Part shown: positions 7,865-16,893 of the stretch, piece after piece | How the letters are laid out: every line of letters starts with the position of its first letter | Position numbering within the stretch: the first letter of the stretch is position 1 | Assembly: GCA_023407575.1 (NCBI GenBank) | Contig: JAEYLX010000035.1 | Location: 1 to 51,578, forward strand | From: Bacillota bacterium | GTDB lineage: Bacteria; Bacillota; Clostridia; Lachnospirales; Lachnospiraceae | Direction: 5' to 3' | DNA length: 51,578 nucleotides | Translations under genes and position numbers: made by a program | The notes under the pieces: generated by a model | The model's input: only the letters and a program-made list of their open reading frames with translations | What the model was told of the DNA's origin: nothing | The model's database searches: none

Positions 7865-10558
7865 CTATTCATTTTTTTTGAAAGCAAACTTTTTTTGAGC
7901 CTCTACTATAATAATGGGAACAAAGGAAAGAAGTAAGGTAATTGCCCATTGTCTATTATCTAAAGGCACAACCTGAAATATATTGGATAATGGTGTAATC
8001 ATAATTACTGAAACCTGAAGTAGGGCACAAATAATGAAAGAGATTACAAGCTTACGATTTGAGAATAATCCTATTTCAGATAGGGAATGTTCACTTCTCA
8101 TATTAAAGGAATGGAAAAGCTGGGATAAACTTAGGACGGCAAAGGCCATTGTTCTGCCAACCCATGGGGTGACTGAACCGTTGGCTATACTATCAGGCAT
8201 ATGCATGATGCTTTTAGCAGATGGCAAATCATACATATGATAACCAATCATAAAGGCAAGGAGTGCCAAGGAGCCAATCATGATACCTTCTAATATTATT
8301 TTAGCTGCAAGACCATCTGCAAACATTCCTTTACTGGCTGAAATTGGTTTCTTCTTCATGATATCTTTATCTGTTGGTTCTACTCCAAGTGAAATAGCAG
8401 GGAGAGAATCTGTCACAAGATTAACCCAAAGCAGCTGTACAGCAACAAGTGGAGTAGGCAAGCCTAAGAAAATAGCTACAAAGATCGTTAGTATTTCACC
8501 AATATTACTGGAAAGAAGAAAATGCACCGCTTTTTTGATATTGTCATAGATACCACGACCTTCTTTAACCGCGGAGACAATGGTTGCAAAATTATCATCA
8601 GTAAGCACCATGTCGGCAGCATTCTTTGCTACGTCAGTACCGGATATACCCATAGCACAACCAATATCAGCTGCATTTAGAGCAGGGGCATCATTTACAC
8701 CATCCCCTGTCATGGCAACCACATTCCCACGACTTTGAAATGCTTTAACAATACGTACCTTATGTTCTGGAGAAACTCTTGCAAAAACGCGATAACGATC
8801 TATACTTTCTACTAATTCCTCATTACTCATACGGTTTAGCATATCTCCAGTGATTGCTTCCTCACCCTCAGAGAGAATACCCAGTTCTTTTGCAATTGCC
8901 TTTGCTGTAAGAACATGGTCACCTGTAATCATAACCGGGCGGATTCCTGCCTGACGACAGAGTGCAACAGCATCTCTTACTTCAGGTCTAGGTGGATCAA
9001 TCATGCCAATTAAACCCACAAAAGTGAGTCCGGCCTCCAGCTGATTAGCAGGTATCTTATTGCTTTGCGTAGGTAAATTCTTATAGGCTACAGCAATTAC
9101 CCTCAAAGCCTTTCCGGTCATTTCATTATTAAGAGCGGTGAGTTTGCTTCTTTCCTTATTAGTAAGTGGATATTGCTTTCCATCATAATAGTATTGAGTA
9201 CAGAGCTGGAGTAAAAAATCAAAGGCACCTTTTGTAATACTTCGGTAATTCTGGTCAAAAGAGCCATGGACGGTTGTCATTAATTTACGAGTTGAATCAA
9301 AAGGTATTTCATGTACTCTTTTATAGGTACGATCTAAATTAAGTTTATTTGAACCAGTATGATAAGCAGCAAGTACAAGTGCCTTCTCTGTGGGTTCTCC
9401 GGTAATGTTAATCGTTTGTTTATCAAGTTCTAGAATTGCATCATTGCAAAGAGCAGCATGTGATAAAAGGAAGGAACCAAAGTCACTTTTAAACTCTTCT
9501 TTTCCTTGAATAGAGGAAATTTGAGTTACAGTCATTACATTCTGTGTCAGTGTTCCAGTTTTATCAGAACAAATAACAGTAGCACTACCCAGTGTTTCAA
9601 CCGCTGGAAGCTTACGAATAACTGCATTTTTCTTAGCCATACGCATAACGCCTAAAGAGAGCATAATGGTTACAATAGCAGGCAAACCTTCTGGAATTGC
9701 GGCCACCGCTAGACTTACAGAAGTCATAAACATCTCAAAGATACCAACATTCTTGAATAAGCCCATTACAAAAATAATTGCGCAGATGATAAGTGCAGCG
9801 ATACCTAATACTTTACCTGTATCAGCCAAGCGCTTTTGTAAAGGAGTCATGGGCGTTTCTTCATTAATGATTAAAGAAGCAATATGGCCTACTTGAGTAT
9901 TCATGCCTATGTCGGTGACAACTGCAATTCCCCTTCCATAGGAGATACTGCTGCCAGACATGACAAGATTAATACGATCACCAAGACCTGTATCAGGAAC
10001 GAGGACTACTTCGGCTGATTTCTCCACAGGGTGGGACTCCCCGGTTAAGGAAGACTCCTCGACTTTCAAATTCATAGCATTGACTAACCTTGCATCAGCT
10101 GGAACATAGTTTCCGGTTTCTAACAAAATGATATCACCCGGCACTAAATCTTCCGCATTAATCTGACTCACTTTGCCTTCTCGTAGTACATGAGCTGTCT
10201 GAGCAGACAATTTTTTTAAAGATTCTAATGCTTTTTCAGCTCTTGCTTCCTGGGCAAGACCTAAGGTAGCATTGACTGTAATAATGATTAGTATAATGAT
10301 TGGATCGACGTAGTCGGGTTCACCTTCCATGTAAGAAACTAAAAAAGATAGGATAGCAGCAAATATTAATATAATAATCATAAAATCAGCAAATTGAGCG
10401 AAAAACTTTAATATGAGCGGCTTTCCTTTTTTTGCTGTTAGCATGTTCTTTCCATAGATAAGTTGTCGATCTTTAGCCTCTTTAGTGGATAATCCTTTGT
10501 CCCGTGAACCCTCCAGTTTTTTTAATGTTTCTTCAACGGATAAACTGTGCCAATTCAT
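7865..10558 (-). CDS. Calcium-transporting P-type ATPase (type IIA)
   Basis: Membrane pump exporting Ca2+ with ATP hydrolysis. The 897-residue protein shows an N-terminal cation-ATPase domain (1-55), the actuator TGES at 172-175, and Ca2+-site motifs IPEGLPA in M4 (288-294) and NLVTDSLP in M6. The phosphorylated Asp332 is in DKTGTLT, followed by the nucleotide domain and TGDGVNDAP at 617-625. The PEGLP and N..TD ligands favour Ca2+ (SERCA/PMR1 group) over Na+/K+ or H+, as inference. The start is at MNWHSLSVEE with GGGAGTG just upstream; an in-frame Met 40 codons earlier has no ribosome site and reads through the intergenic leader. Monocistronic. Confidence 0.93.
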   Translation of the reverse strand: MNWHSLSVEETLKKLEGSRDKGLSTKEAKDRQLIYGKNMLTAKKGKPLILKFFAQFADFMIIILIFAAILSFLVSYMEGEPDYVDPIIILIIITVNATLGLAQEARAEKALESLKKLSAQTAHVLREGKVSQINAEDLVPGDIILLETGNYVPADARLVNAMNLKVEESSLTGESHPVEKSAEVVLVPDTGLGDRINLVMSGSSISYGRGIAVVTDIGMNTQVGHIASLIINEETPMTPLQKRLADTGKVLGIAALIICAIIFVMGLFKNVGIFEMFMTSVSLAVAAIPEGLPAIVTIMLSLGVMRMAKKNAVIRKLPAVETLGSATVICSDKTGTLTQNVMTVTQISSIQGKEEFKSDFGSFLLSHAALCNDAILELDKQTINITGEPTEKALVLAAYHTGSNKLNLDRTYKRVHEIPFDSTRKLMTTVHGSFDQNYRSITKGAFDFLLQLCTQYYYDGKQYPLTNKERSKLTALNNEMTGKALRVIAVAYKNLPTQSNKIPANQLEAGLTFVGLIGMIDPPRPEVRDAVALCRQAGIRPVMITGDHVLTAKAIAKELGILSEGEEAITGDMLNRMSNEELVESIDRYRVFARVSPEHKVRIVKAFQSRGNVVAMTGDGVNDAPALNAADIGCAMGISGTDVAKNAADMVLTDDNFATIVSAVKEGRGIYDNIKKAVHFLLSSNIGEILTIFVAIFLGLPTPLVAVQLLWVNLVTDSLPAISLGVEPTDKDIMKKKPISASKGMFADGLAAKIILEGIMIGSLALLAFMIGYHMYDLPSAKSIMHMPDSIANGSVTPWVGRTMAFAVLSLSQLFHSFNMRSEHSLSEIGLFSNRKLVISFIICALLQVSVIMITPLSNIFQVVPLDNRQWAITLLLSFVPIIIVEAQKKFAFKKNE

Positions 10559-10862
10559 TGCGTCACTCCCGGTATGGTCAATCTTCTTTAAATTATATGA
10601 GAGAGACAGGGGAATATGATTAGGAATAGCTATAGATAGTCTGACAAGGAACAGAATGATTTGAGACTCAAAAGCCAATGGAGTCTACAAATGATAAATA
10701 AGACCGCATATATAGTAAATATTGACACCAAATGTGAATTTAAAAAAAGAATTTTACATTTACAAAATAGAAAAATGGAGTATAATACAACAAGTAACGT
10801 TATATACATAAACAGGATTTTACAATAAAACCAACGTATAGACTCTGAATTTGAGGTGCAGA

Positions 10863-12218
10863 ATGGAAAAATCACTAACTAGAGATATGACCAGCGGTTC
10901 GCCGGCTAAACTAATTTTAAAATTTTCAGTACCAATGTTGATTGGTAATTTGTTTCAACAGTTTTACTATTTGATAGATTCAATTATTGTAGGTAAAGTT
11001 ATTGGTAGTGAGGCACTTGCTGCTGTAGGAGCAACTGGCTCACTTGTATTTTTAATATTGGGACTTACCTTCGGTCTTTCAGCAGGTATATCAATTGTAA
11101 TTAGTCAGTATTTTGGTGCTCAGGACTATGAAAACGTCAAAAAGGGTTTTGCTACAGCAACCTATGTAGTTATTATAGTATCAACAATTATGGGTATCAT
11201 AGGTTTCTTTTCAAGCCGATGGTTACTAGAGCTTTTGAATACTCCAGATACGATAATTGTCCAAGCCGACCAGTTTATGAAAATTACCTTTGCAGGTATT
11301 CTTGGTGTTTCCTGTTACAACGGAATGGCAGCAATACTTCGAGCTCTTGGAGATTCAGTAACTCCTTTAAAATTTCTTGCATTAGCTTGTCTTATTAATA
11401 TCGGTCTTGACTTTTTATTCTTATTAGTATTTCATTGGGGTGTTGCAGGGGTGGCATTTGCTACTGTTTTAGCACAGATTATTTCTGCTATTTGCTGTGT
11501 GGCGTATGCCTTAGCCAAGGTAAAAATACTTCGAATGCCGCTAAAAGAGTTTAAACCGCATAAGGAAATATTGAAAAAGTGTTTAAAACTGGGATTACCG
11601 GTGGCACTTCAAAACTCTCTTGTATCAATATCAATGATGGCGCTACAAGGAGTTATCAATAGTTATGATGATATCGTAATCGCTGCATACACAGTAGTAA
11701 ATCGAATTGAACAATTAGTGTTATTACCAGGGATGTCCCTTGGTGCAGCTCTTGCGGCTTACGCTGGTCAGAATGTAGGCGCAGGCAGAGTGGATAGAGC
11801 AAGACAAGGTTATAAATCTGCAGCTCGTATTATAATCATATTTAGTCTATGTATGCTTCCAGTTATGTATTTTGGAGGAGAATATGTTATTCGGCTCTTT
11901 ACGAAGAAAGAGGACTTTGAAGTAGTAGTTATTGGTATGCATGCAGTAAGAATAACTTGTTTCTTTTATTCCGCAGTTGGAATGATATTTGTCTCAAGAA
12001 ACTTCTTAAGTGGAACAGGCGATATCGCAATTCCAATGGTTATGGGTATTACCGAGGTTATATGTAGAGTTGTACTAGCAAATGTATTAACTATATACTT
12101 TGGATATTATGGTATTTGGTGGGCAACAGGAATCAACTGGGTGATTACTTCAATCGTCGGTATTGCAAGAGAAGCCTCGGGTAAATGGCAGCAGAAGTCA
12201 CTTATTCAGAGAGCATAG
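10863..12218 (+). CDS. MATE family multidrug/Na+ antiporter
   Basis: Twelve-helix MATE exporter of 451 residues that extrudes cationic compounds or metabolites against Na+ or H+ flow. The N-terminus DMTSGSPAKLILKFSVPML with FQQFYYLIDSIIVGK is the usual opening of clostridial MATE proteins, and the duplicated six-helix bundle is visible (second half from about residue 235, LKLGLPVALQNSL). The start is at the ATG four bases after GAGGTG; a TTG slightly upstream overlaps that site and was rejected. The 3' end overlaps the convergent DedA gene by 17 bp, so no terminator separates them. Substrate unknown. Confidence 0.92.
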   Translation: MEKSLTRDMTSGSPAKLILKFSVPMLIGNLFQQFYYLIDSIIVGKVIGSEALAAVGATGSLVFLILGLTFGLSAGISIVISQYFGAQDYENVKKGFATATYVVIIVSTIMGIIGFFSSRWLLELLNTPDTIIVQADQFMKITFAGILGVSCYNGMAAILRALGDSVTPLKFLALACLINIGLDFLFLLVFHWGVAGVAFATVLAQIISAICCVAYALAKVKILRMPLKEFKPHKEILKKCLKLGLPVALQNSLVSISMMALQGVINSYDDIVIAAYTVVNRIEQLVLLPGMSLGAALAAYAGQNVGAGRVDRARQGYKSAARIIIIFSLCMLPVMYFGGEYVIRLFTKKEDFEVVVIGMHAVRITCFFYSAVGMIFVSRNFLSGTGDIAIPMVMGITEVICRVVLANVLTIYFGYYGIWWATGINWVITSIVGIAREASGKWQQKSLIQRA

Positions 12219-12840
12219 CCTCTTTAACAGCTGATTTTATTTTTCTTCTCTTTTTAATCTTCTTATAAATAATGTGAAGAATAAGTGTAGTTAGGCAGAC
12301 GATAAGAACAGGTATTAAATTGTGTTTATACCTTTCGTAGTATACAGCAACATTTTTATAGTTCTCCCTAAGCATATAACCAAGACCAATTAATAAAGTA
12401 TTCCATACCGTAATGCCGATTGCAGAAGCGCCAAAGTAGGTCATAGGATTAAGCTTTGAAGCTCCTGCAATCAGTGCAATATAGGTACGAATTAAAGGGA
12501 TAACTCTTCCGATACACACAGCTGCAGAACCATGGTTAAGAAAGGGTCGATTAGCAGCATCAATTCCTTTCTTCATTTTCGGAAATTTCTTTCCAATGGC
12601 ATTTAGAATGGTGCCACCTCCGAACCAACCAATGGTAAAGCAAAATCCAGTTCCAATTAGACCAGCAGCTATACTAAGAGGAAGGATTACAAAGAAATTT
12701 GTATGATTTGCAGAGGCAACTGCACCGCAAAAGGGAAGAACAATTTCACTGGATACTGGAAAACAGGCATATTCCAGCATTATTATAATAAACATGGCGA
12801 CTAAACCGTAATCAGAAATAAGATTTGTTAATGTATTCAT
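12202..12840 (-). CDS. DedA/VTT-family membrane protein
   Basis: A 212-residue integral membrane protein of the DedA (SNARE-associated/VTT) family, whose members act in undecaprenyl-phosphate and phospholipid flipping and envelope homeostasis (family knowledge). Visible motifs are the re-entrant E-x-x-x-x-P-x-x-x-E (EYACFPVSSE), the C-terminal RVIPLIRTYIALIAGASKL with its conserved Arg-Pro-Arg pattern, and a basic tail KKIKKRRK. GAGGT sits four to five bases ahead of the ATG. Tail-to-tail overlap with the MATE gene means each gene's 3' end is antisense to the other. Substrate assignment within the family is not possible by eye. Confidence 0.9.
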   Translation of the reverse strand: MNTLTNLISDYGLVAMFIIIMLEYACFPVSSEIVLPFCGAVASANHTNFFVILPLSIAAGLIGTGFCFTIGWFGGGTILNAIGKKFPKMKKGIDAANRPFLNHGSAAVCIGRVIPLIRTYIALIAGASKLNPMTYFGASAIGITVWNTLLIGLGYMLRENYKNVAVYYERYKHNLIPVLIVCLTTLILHIIYKKIKKRRKIKSAVKEAMLSE

Positions 12841-13145
12841 CAGAACCTCTAACAGCTTTAATATAAATAATTATATTCCAGCTGTTCTTTTTTCATACTT
12901 GAGATACTTTCTTAACAGTTCTGTCATAAGCTTGAATTCATTATTTATATAATAATTCAGCATAAGCTTGATTTCATTATTTAAATATCAATTCAGCTAT
13001 AAACTTGATTTCGCTTCTCTGTAAATTCTATATATTTCAATGTAATTTAATAATTCCATCTATCATATTGGAAATAATTATGTTAATATTGATATGCTAA
13101 TACCCATATTTACAAACTTATAATGAAAATAGGGGAGGTTAACTT
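12841..13145. other. Intergenic region between DedA gene and pgsA
   Basis: This divergent region holds the DedA ribosome site, a 36-bp tandem repeat (listed separately) and the pgsA leader with GGGGAGG. A possible pgsA -35 TTGGAA (13068-13073) has only a weak -10. No ORF is supported. Confidence 0.45.
12925..13021. repeat. 36-bp tandem repeat, two full and one partial copy
   Basis: The units 12925-12960 and 12961-12996 both begin CATAAGCTTGA and end AATTCAG with few differences. A third, degenerate partial unit starts at 12997 (CTATAAACTTGATTTC). The copies are directly adjacent with no spacers, so this is a short tandem duplication rather than a CRISPR. Confidence 0.8.
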
Positions 13146-13730
13146 ATGAAAGTTATTACTAAATTTTCAAAAAGTGATTTATGGCGTATTCCTAATTTAC
13201 TTTGCTATATTCGCTTTTTATTAATACCAGTGTTTGTAGTGCTTTATATGAAAGCAAATCAACCGAAAGAGTATTTGCAAGCTGCTGGAATTGTGTTCTT
13301 ATCAGGTCTCACAGATTTCTTAGACGGGTTTATTGCTCGGCGGTTCGATATGATAACTGAACTTGGAAAATTGATTGATCCTCTTGCGGATAAGCTAACA
13401 CAGGCAGCCTTAATTTTTGTTCTTGTTATTAAAATTGAATGGATGTTTCTGCTATTAATCCTTTTTGTGATTATGCAATTATTTATGTTGGTAGCAGGAA
13501 TTGTAATGTTAAAGAAGGGCACAAAATTAAATGGTGCCAAATGGTTTGGTAAGGTATCAACCATGGTGTTTTATGCGGTTATGTTATTCTTAGTTGCAAT
13601 ACCAACTTTAGCTCAGGATGTTAAAAATGTTTTGATGCTAGTATGCGGAGGATTTTTGTTACTCTCATTTCTAATGTATATAAACGAATATAGAATGCTC
13701 TATTATACAGTAAAAAAGCCTGTCGTTTAA
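13146..13730 (+). CDS. pgsA: CDP-alcohol phosphatidyltransferase, probably phosphatidylglycerophosphate synthase
   Basis: Integral membrane enzyme that joins CDP-diacylglycerol to glycerol-3-phosphate on the way to phosphatidylglycerol and cardiolipin. The full family motif D-x2-D-G-x2-A-R-x8-G-x3-D-x3-D is present at residues 57-82 (DFLDGFIARR then GKLIDPLAD), including the last Asp, the catalytic base. Several hydrophobic helices follow. The 194 residues are typical of PgsA. GGGGAGG precedes the ATG. The stop codon TAA lies in the loop of the terminator hairpin. Other CDP-alcohol transferases share the motif, so the exact acceptor is inferred from length and closest resemblance. Confidence 0.85.
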   Translation: MKVITKFSKSDLWRIPNLLCYIRFLLIPVFVVLYMKANQPKEYLQAAGIVFLSGLTDFLDGFIARRFDMITELGKLIDPLADKLTQAALIFVLVIKIEWMFLLLILFVIMQLFMLVAGIVMLKKGTKLNGAKWFGKVSTMVFYAVMLFLVAIPTLAQDVKNVLMLVCGGFLLLSFLMYINEYRMLYYTVKKPVV

Positions 13731-13741
13731 CGACAGGCTTT
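13715..13741. terminator. Terminator containing the pgsA stop codon in its loop
   Basis: AAAGCCTGTCG and CGACAGGCTTT form a perfect 11-bp stem; the TTTAA loop contains the TAA stop (13728-13730). A- and T-rich flanks allow use by the convergent lacI-type gene as well. Confidence 0.9.
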
Positions 13742-13754
13742 AACTTTTGATATT

Positions 13755-14753
13755 TTATCTCACTTTACAAGGTCCAGTACTCGCTCTTTGAATGAATTTA
13801 GCACGAAGCAAGAGCTTGCTAATGGTTATATTATGAATTAGTCCATCTAATAAAAGAAAGGCACTTTTTCCTAAATCAGTACGGTCCTGCCTGATGGTTG
13901 TAAGGGAAGGAGATAACTGTGAGGCTATTGGTAAATCATCAAAACCTACCACACTAACATCCTCCGGAACCTTTAAACCTAATTTTTGAAGCTCTATACA
14001 TACCCCGGTAGCAATCAAATCGCTGGCACACATTATAGCTGTGGCGCCATTGTTTATAAAGCCTGGTACGTGGTATTTTGCACAGTCTGGAACGTAATAA
14101 CCATACTCCATTAATTCTTCCTTTGCCTCGATACCATACTTTGCCAGGCTTGTAACGAAGGATTGTTGGCGTTGTTCAGAAACCATGGAATTCTTAGAAC
14201 CGTTAAGGAAGGCAATCTTTGTATGTCCAAGTGAATGAAGATGTGAAACAGCTAGATCAATTCCTTCGAAGCTGTCTGTGCCTACATAACCAACATGATT
14301 GTTACCTTCTATATAATTATCAAGTAGAACGGTTGGAACAGTAGTTTTACTAAGTTGCTGTACCCAATCATCATGAAGTGCAAAACCAAGTAGAAAGGCT
14401 CCACTATAACCATTTTTCAACATGTAGGTATCAAATTTTTCTGCAGTTTGCATATTCAGGTTAGTTGGAACTACGGATACGTCCCAGTGCCTTCTAGCAG
14501 CTGATAATTTGAAGCCTACAATAATTTCATAACCAAACTGTTCAATATTTTCATAATCCATATTTTCAATAAAAATACAGACCTTTCTAGTTCCAGTTGA
14601 TTTCATTTTCTTAGAAGCATACCCCATCTCAACAGCAGTATCTAAAACAAGCTGTCTCATATCCGCGCTGATATCGCTAGCACCGTTTAGCCCCTTAGAC
14701 ACAGTGCTTACTGCTATTCCTAGCTTATTCGCAATATCTTTAATTGTAGCCAT
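13755..14753 (-). CDS. LacI/GalR family transcriptional regulator, probable maltodextrin regulator
   Basis: A 332-residue repressor with an N-terminal LacI helix-turn-helix (MATIKDIANKLGIAVSTVSK, residues 1-20) and hinge, then a periplasmic-binding-protein-like sugar domain with SVVGFDDLPIASQLSPSLTTI near residues 265-285. It is divergent from malQ-glgP and next to a maltose-type transporter, so a maltodextrin-responsive role (MalR-like) is the natural inference. GGAGG precedes the ATG. A perfect ATAAAC-CCAA-GTTTAT inverted repeat lies about 45 bp upstream (14797-14812) and could be an autoregulatory site. Catabolite-control protein CcpA belongs to the same family but is not suggested by this context. 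Confidence 0.85.
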   Translation of the reverse strand: MATIKDIANKLGIAVSTVSKGLNGASDISADMRQLVLDTAVEMGYASKKMKSTGTRKVCIFIENMDYENIEQFGYEIIVGFKLSAARRHWDVSVVPTNLNMQTAEKFDTYMLKNGYSGAFLLGFALHDDWVQQLSKTTVPTVLLDNYIEGNNHVGYVGTDSFEGIDLAVSHLHSLGHTKIAFLNGSKNSMVSEQRQQSFVTSLAKYGIEAKEELMEYGYYVPDCAKYHVPGFINNGATAIMCASDLIATGVCIELQKLGLKVPEDVSVVGFDDLPIASQLSPSLTTIRQDRTDLGKSAFLLLDGLIHNITISKLLLRAKFIQRASTGPCKVR

Positions 14754-15324
14754 GTTTCTCCTCCCCAGCTAATTCATTTGTTAAATTATTCTCAGTATAA
14801 ACCCAAGTTTATGCAAATACAACATAAGTTTGAGTTTTTGACTTTTGTCACAGAATTGCATAGTAGATTTTATGCATATTTATATTATTTTGTCAAATGA
14901 CATAAAGTGATTTTTATTAAAGCGATTAAAATAATTCGAATTCACTTAAAAATTTTCGAAAAATATTTAGTAAACCCACTAAATTCAAGCTTTTCAACAT
15001 ATTATTTCAACTTAAATATATTTAATTATTTTGTCATATATTGCGGCAGTAGTTAAAATTGACAAATAAAGCAAAGAATAAAGCGAGGCAGCTATATATA
15101 ATTACTATAAAAGCTAAAATTCATGTTGACAAAGCAGGGTGATAATGGTATTCTTAGTATATAATTTCGAAAATTACCGAAAAACATAAAATATACACAA
15201 GGAATGCAGAATACATAAACATGCGTAAGAATGAAGAACATAGTAATATGCAGTGCAATTTTTGTTGGTGATTTTATATTTATTTTGATTTGCATATTGA
15301 TTATGTTATGGAGTGGTTAAGTGA
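14754..15324. other. Divergent regulatory region between lacI-type gene and malQ
   Basis: About 570 bp without a supported gene. It holds the 6-4-6 inverted repeat at 14797-14812 and three short palindromes with central CG: AATTCGAATT (14933-14942), TTTTCGAAAA (14953-14962) and TTTCGAAA (15165-15172). It also holds a promoter for malQ. LacI-family operators typically have a central CG, which fits; the assignment to the neighbouring regulator is inference. Confidence 0.55.
15126..15172 (+). promoter_or_regulatory. malQ promoter with candidate operator at the start site
   Basis: TTGACA at 15126-15131 and TATTCT at 15149-15154 are 17 bp apart. The palindrome TTTCGAAA at 15165-15172 would lie a few bases after the transcription start, a usual position for a repressor site. 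Confidence 0.6.
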
Positions 15325-16830
15325 ATGAGTGAAATTAAACAAGAGTTAGAACGTGGTGCGGGGCTATTAATGCCGATCAGTGCATTACCATCAAATTATG
15401 GAATTGGTACCTTGGGAGAGGAAAGTTATCGATTTGCTGATTTTTTAAAGCGAAGTGGTATTAAGTATTGGCAGGTACTGCCGATTGGACCTACAAGTTT
15501 TGGTGATAGTCCTTATCAATCTTTTTCGGCTTTTGCAGGTAATCCTTATTTCATTGATTTAGATTATCTAGTACAGGAAAAATTATTGGACAAAAATGAG
15601 ATAGAAGACTTGCAGTGGCAACAAACGGAAGATTGTGTTGACTATGCAACAATTTATCAAAATCGCTTTGTAGTACTCAAAAAAGCATTTCAAAGAAGTG
15701 AACATGCTAAATTAAATGAATTTAAAGAATTTTGTGAATTAAATGCCTTCTGGTTAACGGATTATTGTCTTTATATGGCTGTGAAGGAACGCTTTAATAA
15801 TAGAGAATGGTTATTGTGGGACGAGGGAATAAAACTACGCGACCCGCAAGAGCTTGAAAGATATAGCAAAGAACTGAAAGAAGAGATTAAATTCTGGGAG
15901 TTCTGTCAATTTAAGTTTAGTCAACAATGGAATAAGTTAAAGAATTATGTAAATAAACTGGGAATTCAGATGATTGGTGATATTCCGCTATATGTATCCT
16001 CTGATAGTTCCGATGTTTGGGTACACGGTGATTTGTTTGAACTGGATGAAAGAAAAAATCCAATTAATGTAGCAGGGGTTCCACCGGATGCCTTTTCAGC
16101 AGATGGACAACGTTGGGGTAATCCCTTATATCGCTGGGATGTAATGGAACAACAGGATTATTCCTGGTGGAGACAACGAATGAAGGCGTCTGCAGATCTT
16201 TATGACATCATTCGTATTGATCATTTTATCGGTGTAGTTAATTTTTATTCTATTCCGGCTGCTTCACAATCGGCAGTGGTTGGTGAGTGGAGAGTTGGAC
16301 CGGGAGAGAAGTTAGTTAGAATTATAAAAGAATCAATTGGTAATGCAAAAATTATAGCAGAAGATCTTGGAGTAGTGACACAGAAGGTTAGAGACCTAAT
16401 TCAGGCATCTGGTTTCCCGGGTATGAAAATTCTGGAGTTTGGATTAGATGGTCCAGGAAATCATGAATATCTTCCTCATAACTATAAAACAACCAATTTG
16501 GTGGCATATACAGGAACTCATGATAATGAAACCTTGATGGGTTATCTGGGTGGCAAGACAGACAAAGAGCTAGAATTTGCACTTCAATACTTTGATGTTG
16601 AAAGTAAAGAAGAACTTCCATATGCGATTATAAGATCACTATATGCAAGTATTGCAGATATCGTAATCGTTCAAATGCAGGATTTATTAAAGCTAGATAA
16701 TAAAGCGAGAATGAACTTCCCGTCAACGATAGGCGGAAATTGGCAATGGCGTATTACCAAAGAACAATACCTGGAACTTAGAGAAGAGCTTCTCTATCAG
16801 TATTCCTGTTTATTTGCTCGAAGGAGTTAA
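15325..16830 (+). CDS. malQ: 4-alpha-glucanotransferase (amylomaltase), GH77
   Basis: Cytosolic GH77 enzyme that transfers glucan segments between maltodextrins, releasing glucose and making longer chains for phosphorylase. At 501 residues it opens with GAGLLMPISALPSNYGIGTLG, typical of the family. Catalytic residues are Asp299 in RIDHFIG (nucleophile), Glu346 in IIAEDLGV (acid/base) and Asp400 in TGTHDNET (transition-state stabiliser). GGAG lies 11 bases before the ATG. It is first in a malQ-glgP pair with a 63-bp gap and is divergent from the LacI-type regulator. All active-site residues are present. Confidence 0.95.
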   Translation: MSEIKQELERGAGLLMPISALPSNYGIGTLGEESYRFADFLKRSGIKYWQVLPIGPTSFGDSPYQSFSAFAGNPYFIDLDYLVQEKLLDKNEIEDLQWQQTEDCVDYATIYQNRFVVLKKAFQRSEHAKLNEFKEFCELNAFWLTDYCLYMAVKERFNNREWLLWDEGIKLRDPQELERYSKELKEEIKFWEFCQFKFSQQWNKLKNYVNKLGIQMIGDIPLYVSSDSSDVWVHGDLFELDERKNPINVAGVPPDAFSADGQRWGNPLYRWDVMEQQDYSWWRQRMKASADLYDIIRIDHFIGVVNFYSIPAASQSAVVGEWRVGPGEKLVRIIKESIGNAKIIAEDLGVVTQKVRDLIQASGFPGMKILEFGLDGPGNHEYLPHNYKTTNLVAYTGTHDNETLMGYLGGKTDKELEFALQYFDVESKEELPYAIIRSLYASIADIVIVQMQDLLKLDNKARMNFPSTIGGNWQWRITKEQYLELREELLYQYSCLFARRS

Positions 16831-16893
16831 TGGTTAAGCTGTAGTCAAATACGAAATAAGTTAAGCTGCCATACGCGGCGGAATGGAGTTAGT

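Noticed and set aside
10559..10678. 40-residue N-terminal extension of the P-type ATPase
   Set aside because: GGGAGTG sits before the downstream ATG (MNWHSLS), where family similarity begins; the extension has no ribosome site.
12925..13021. Possible CRISPR from a 36-bp repeat
   Set aside because: Units are directly adjacent without spacers, only two are complete, and no cas gene is present.
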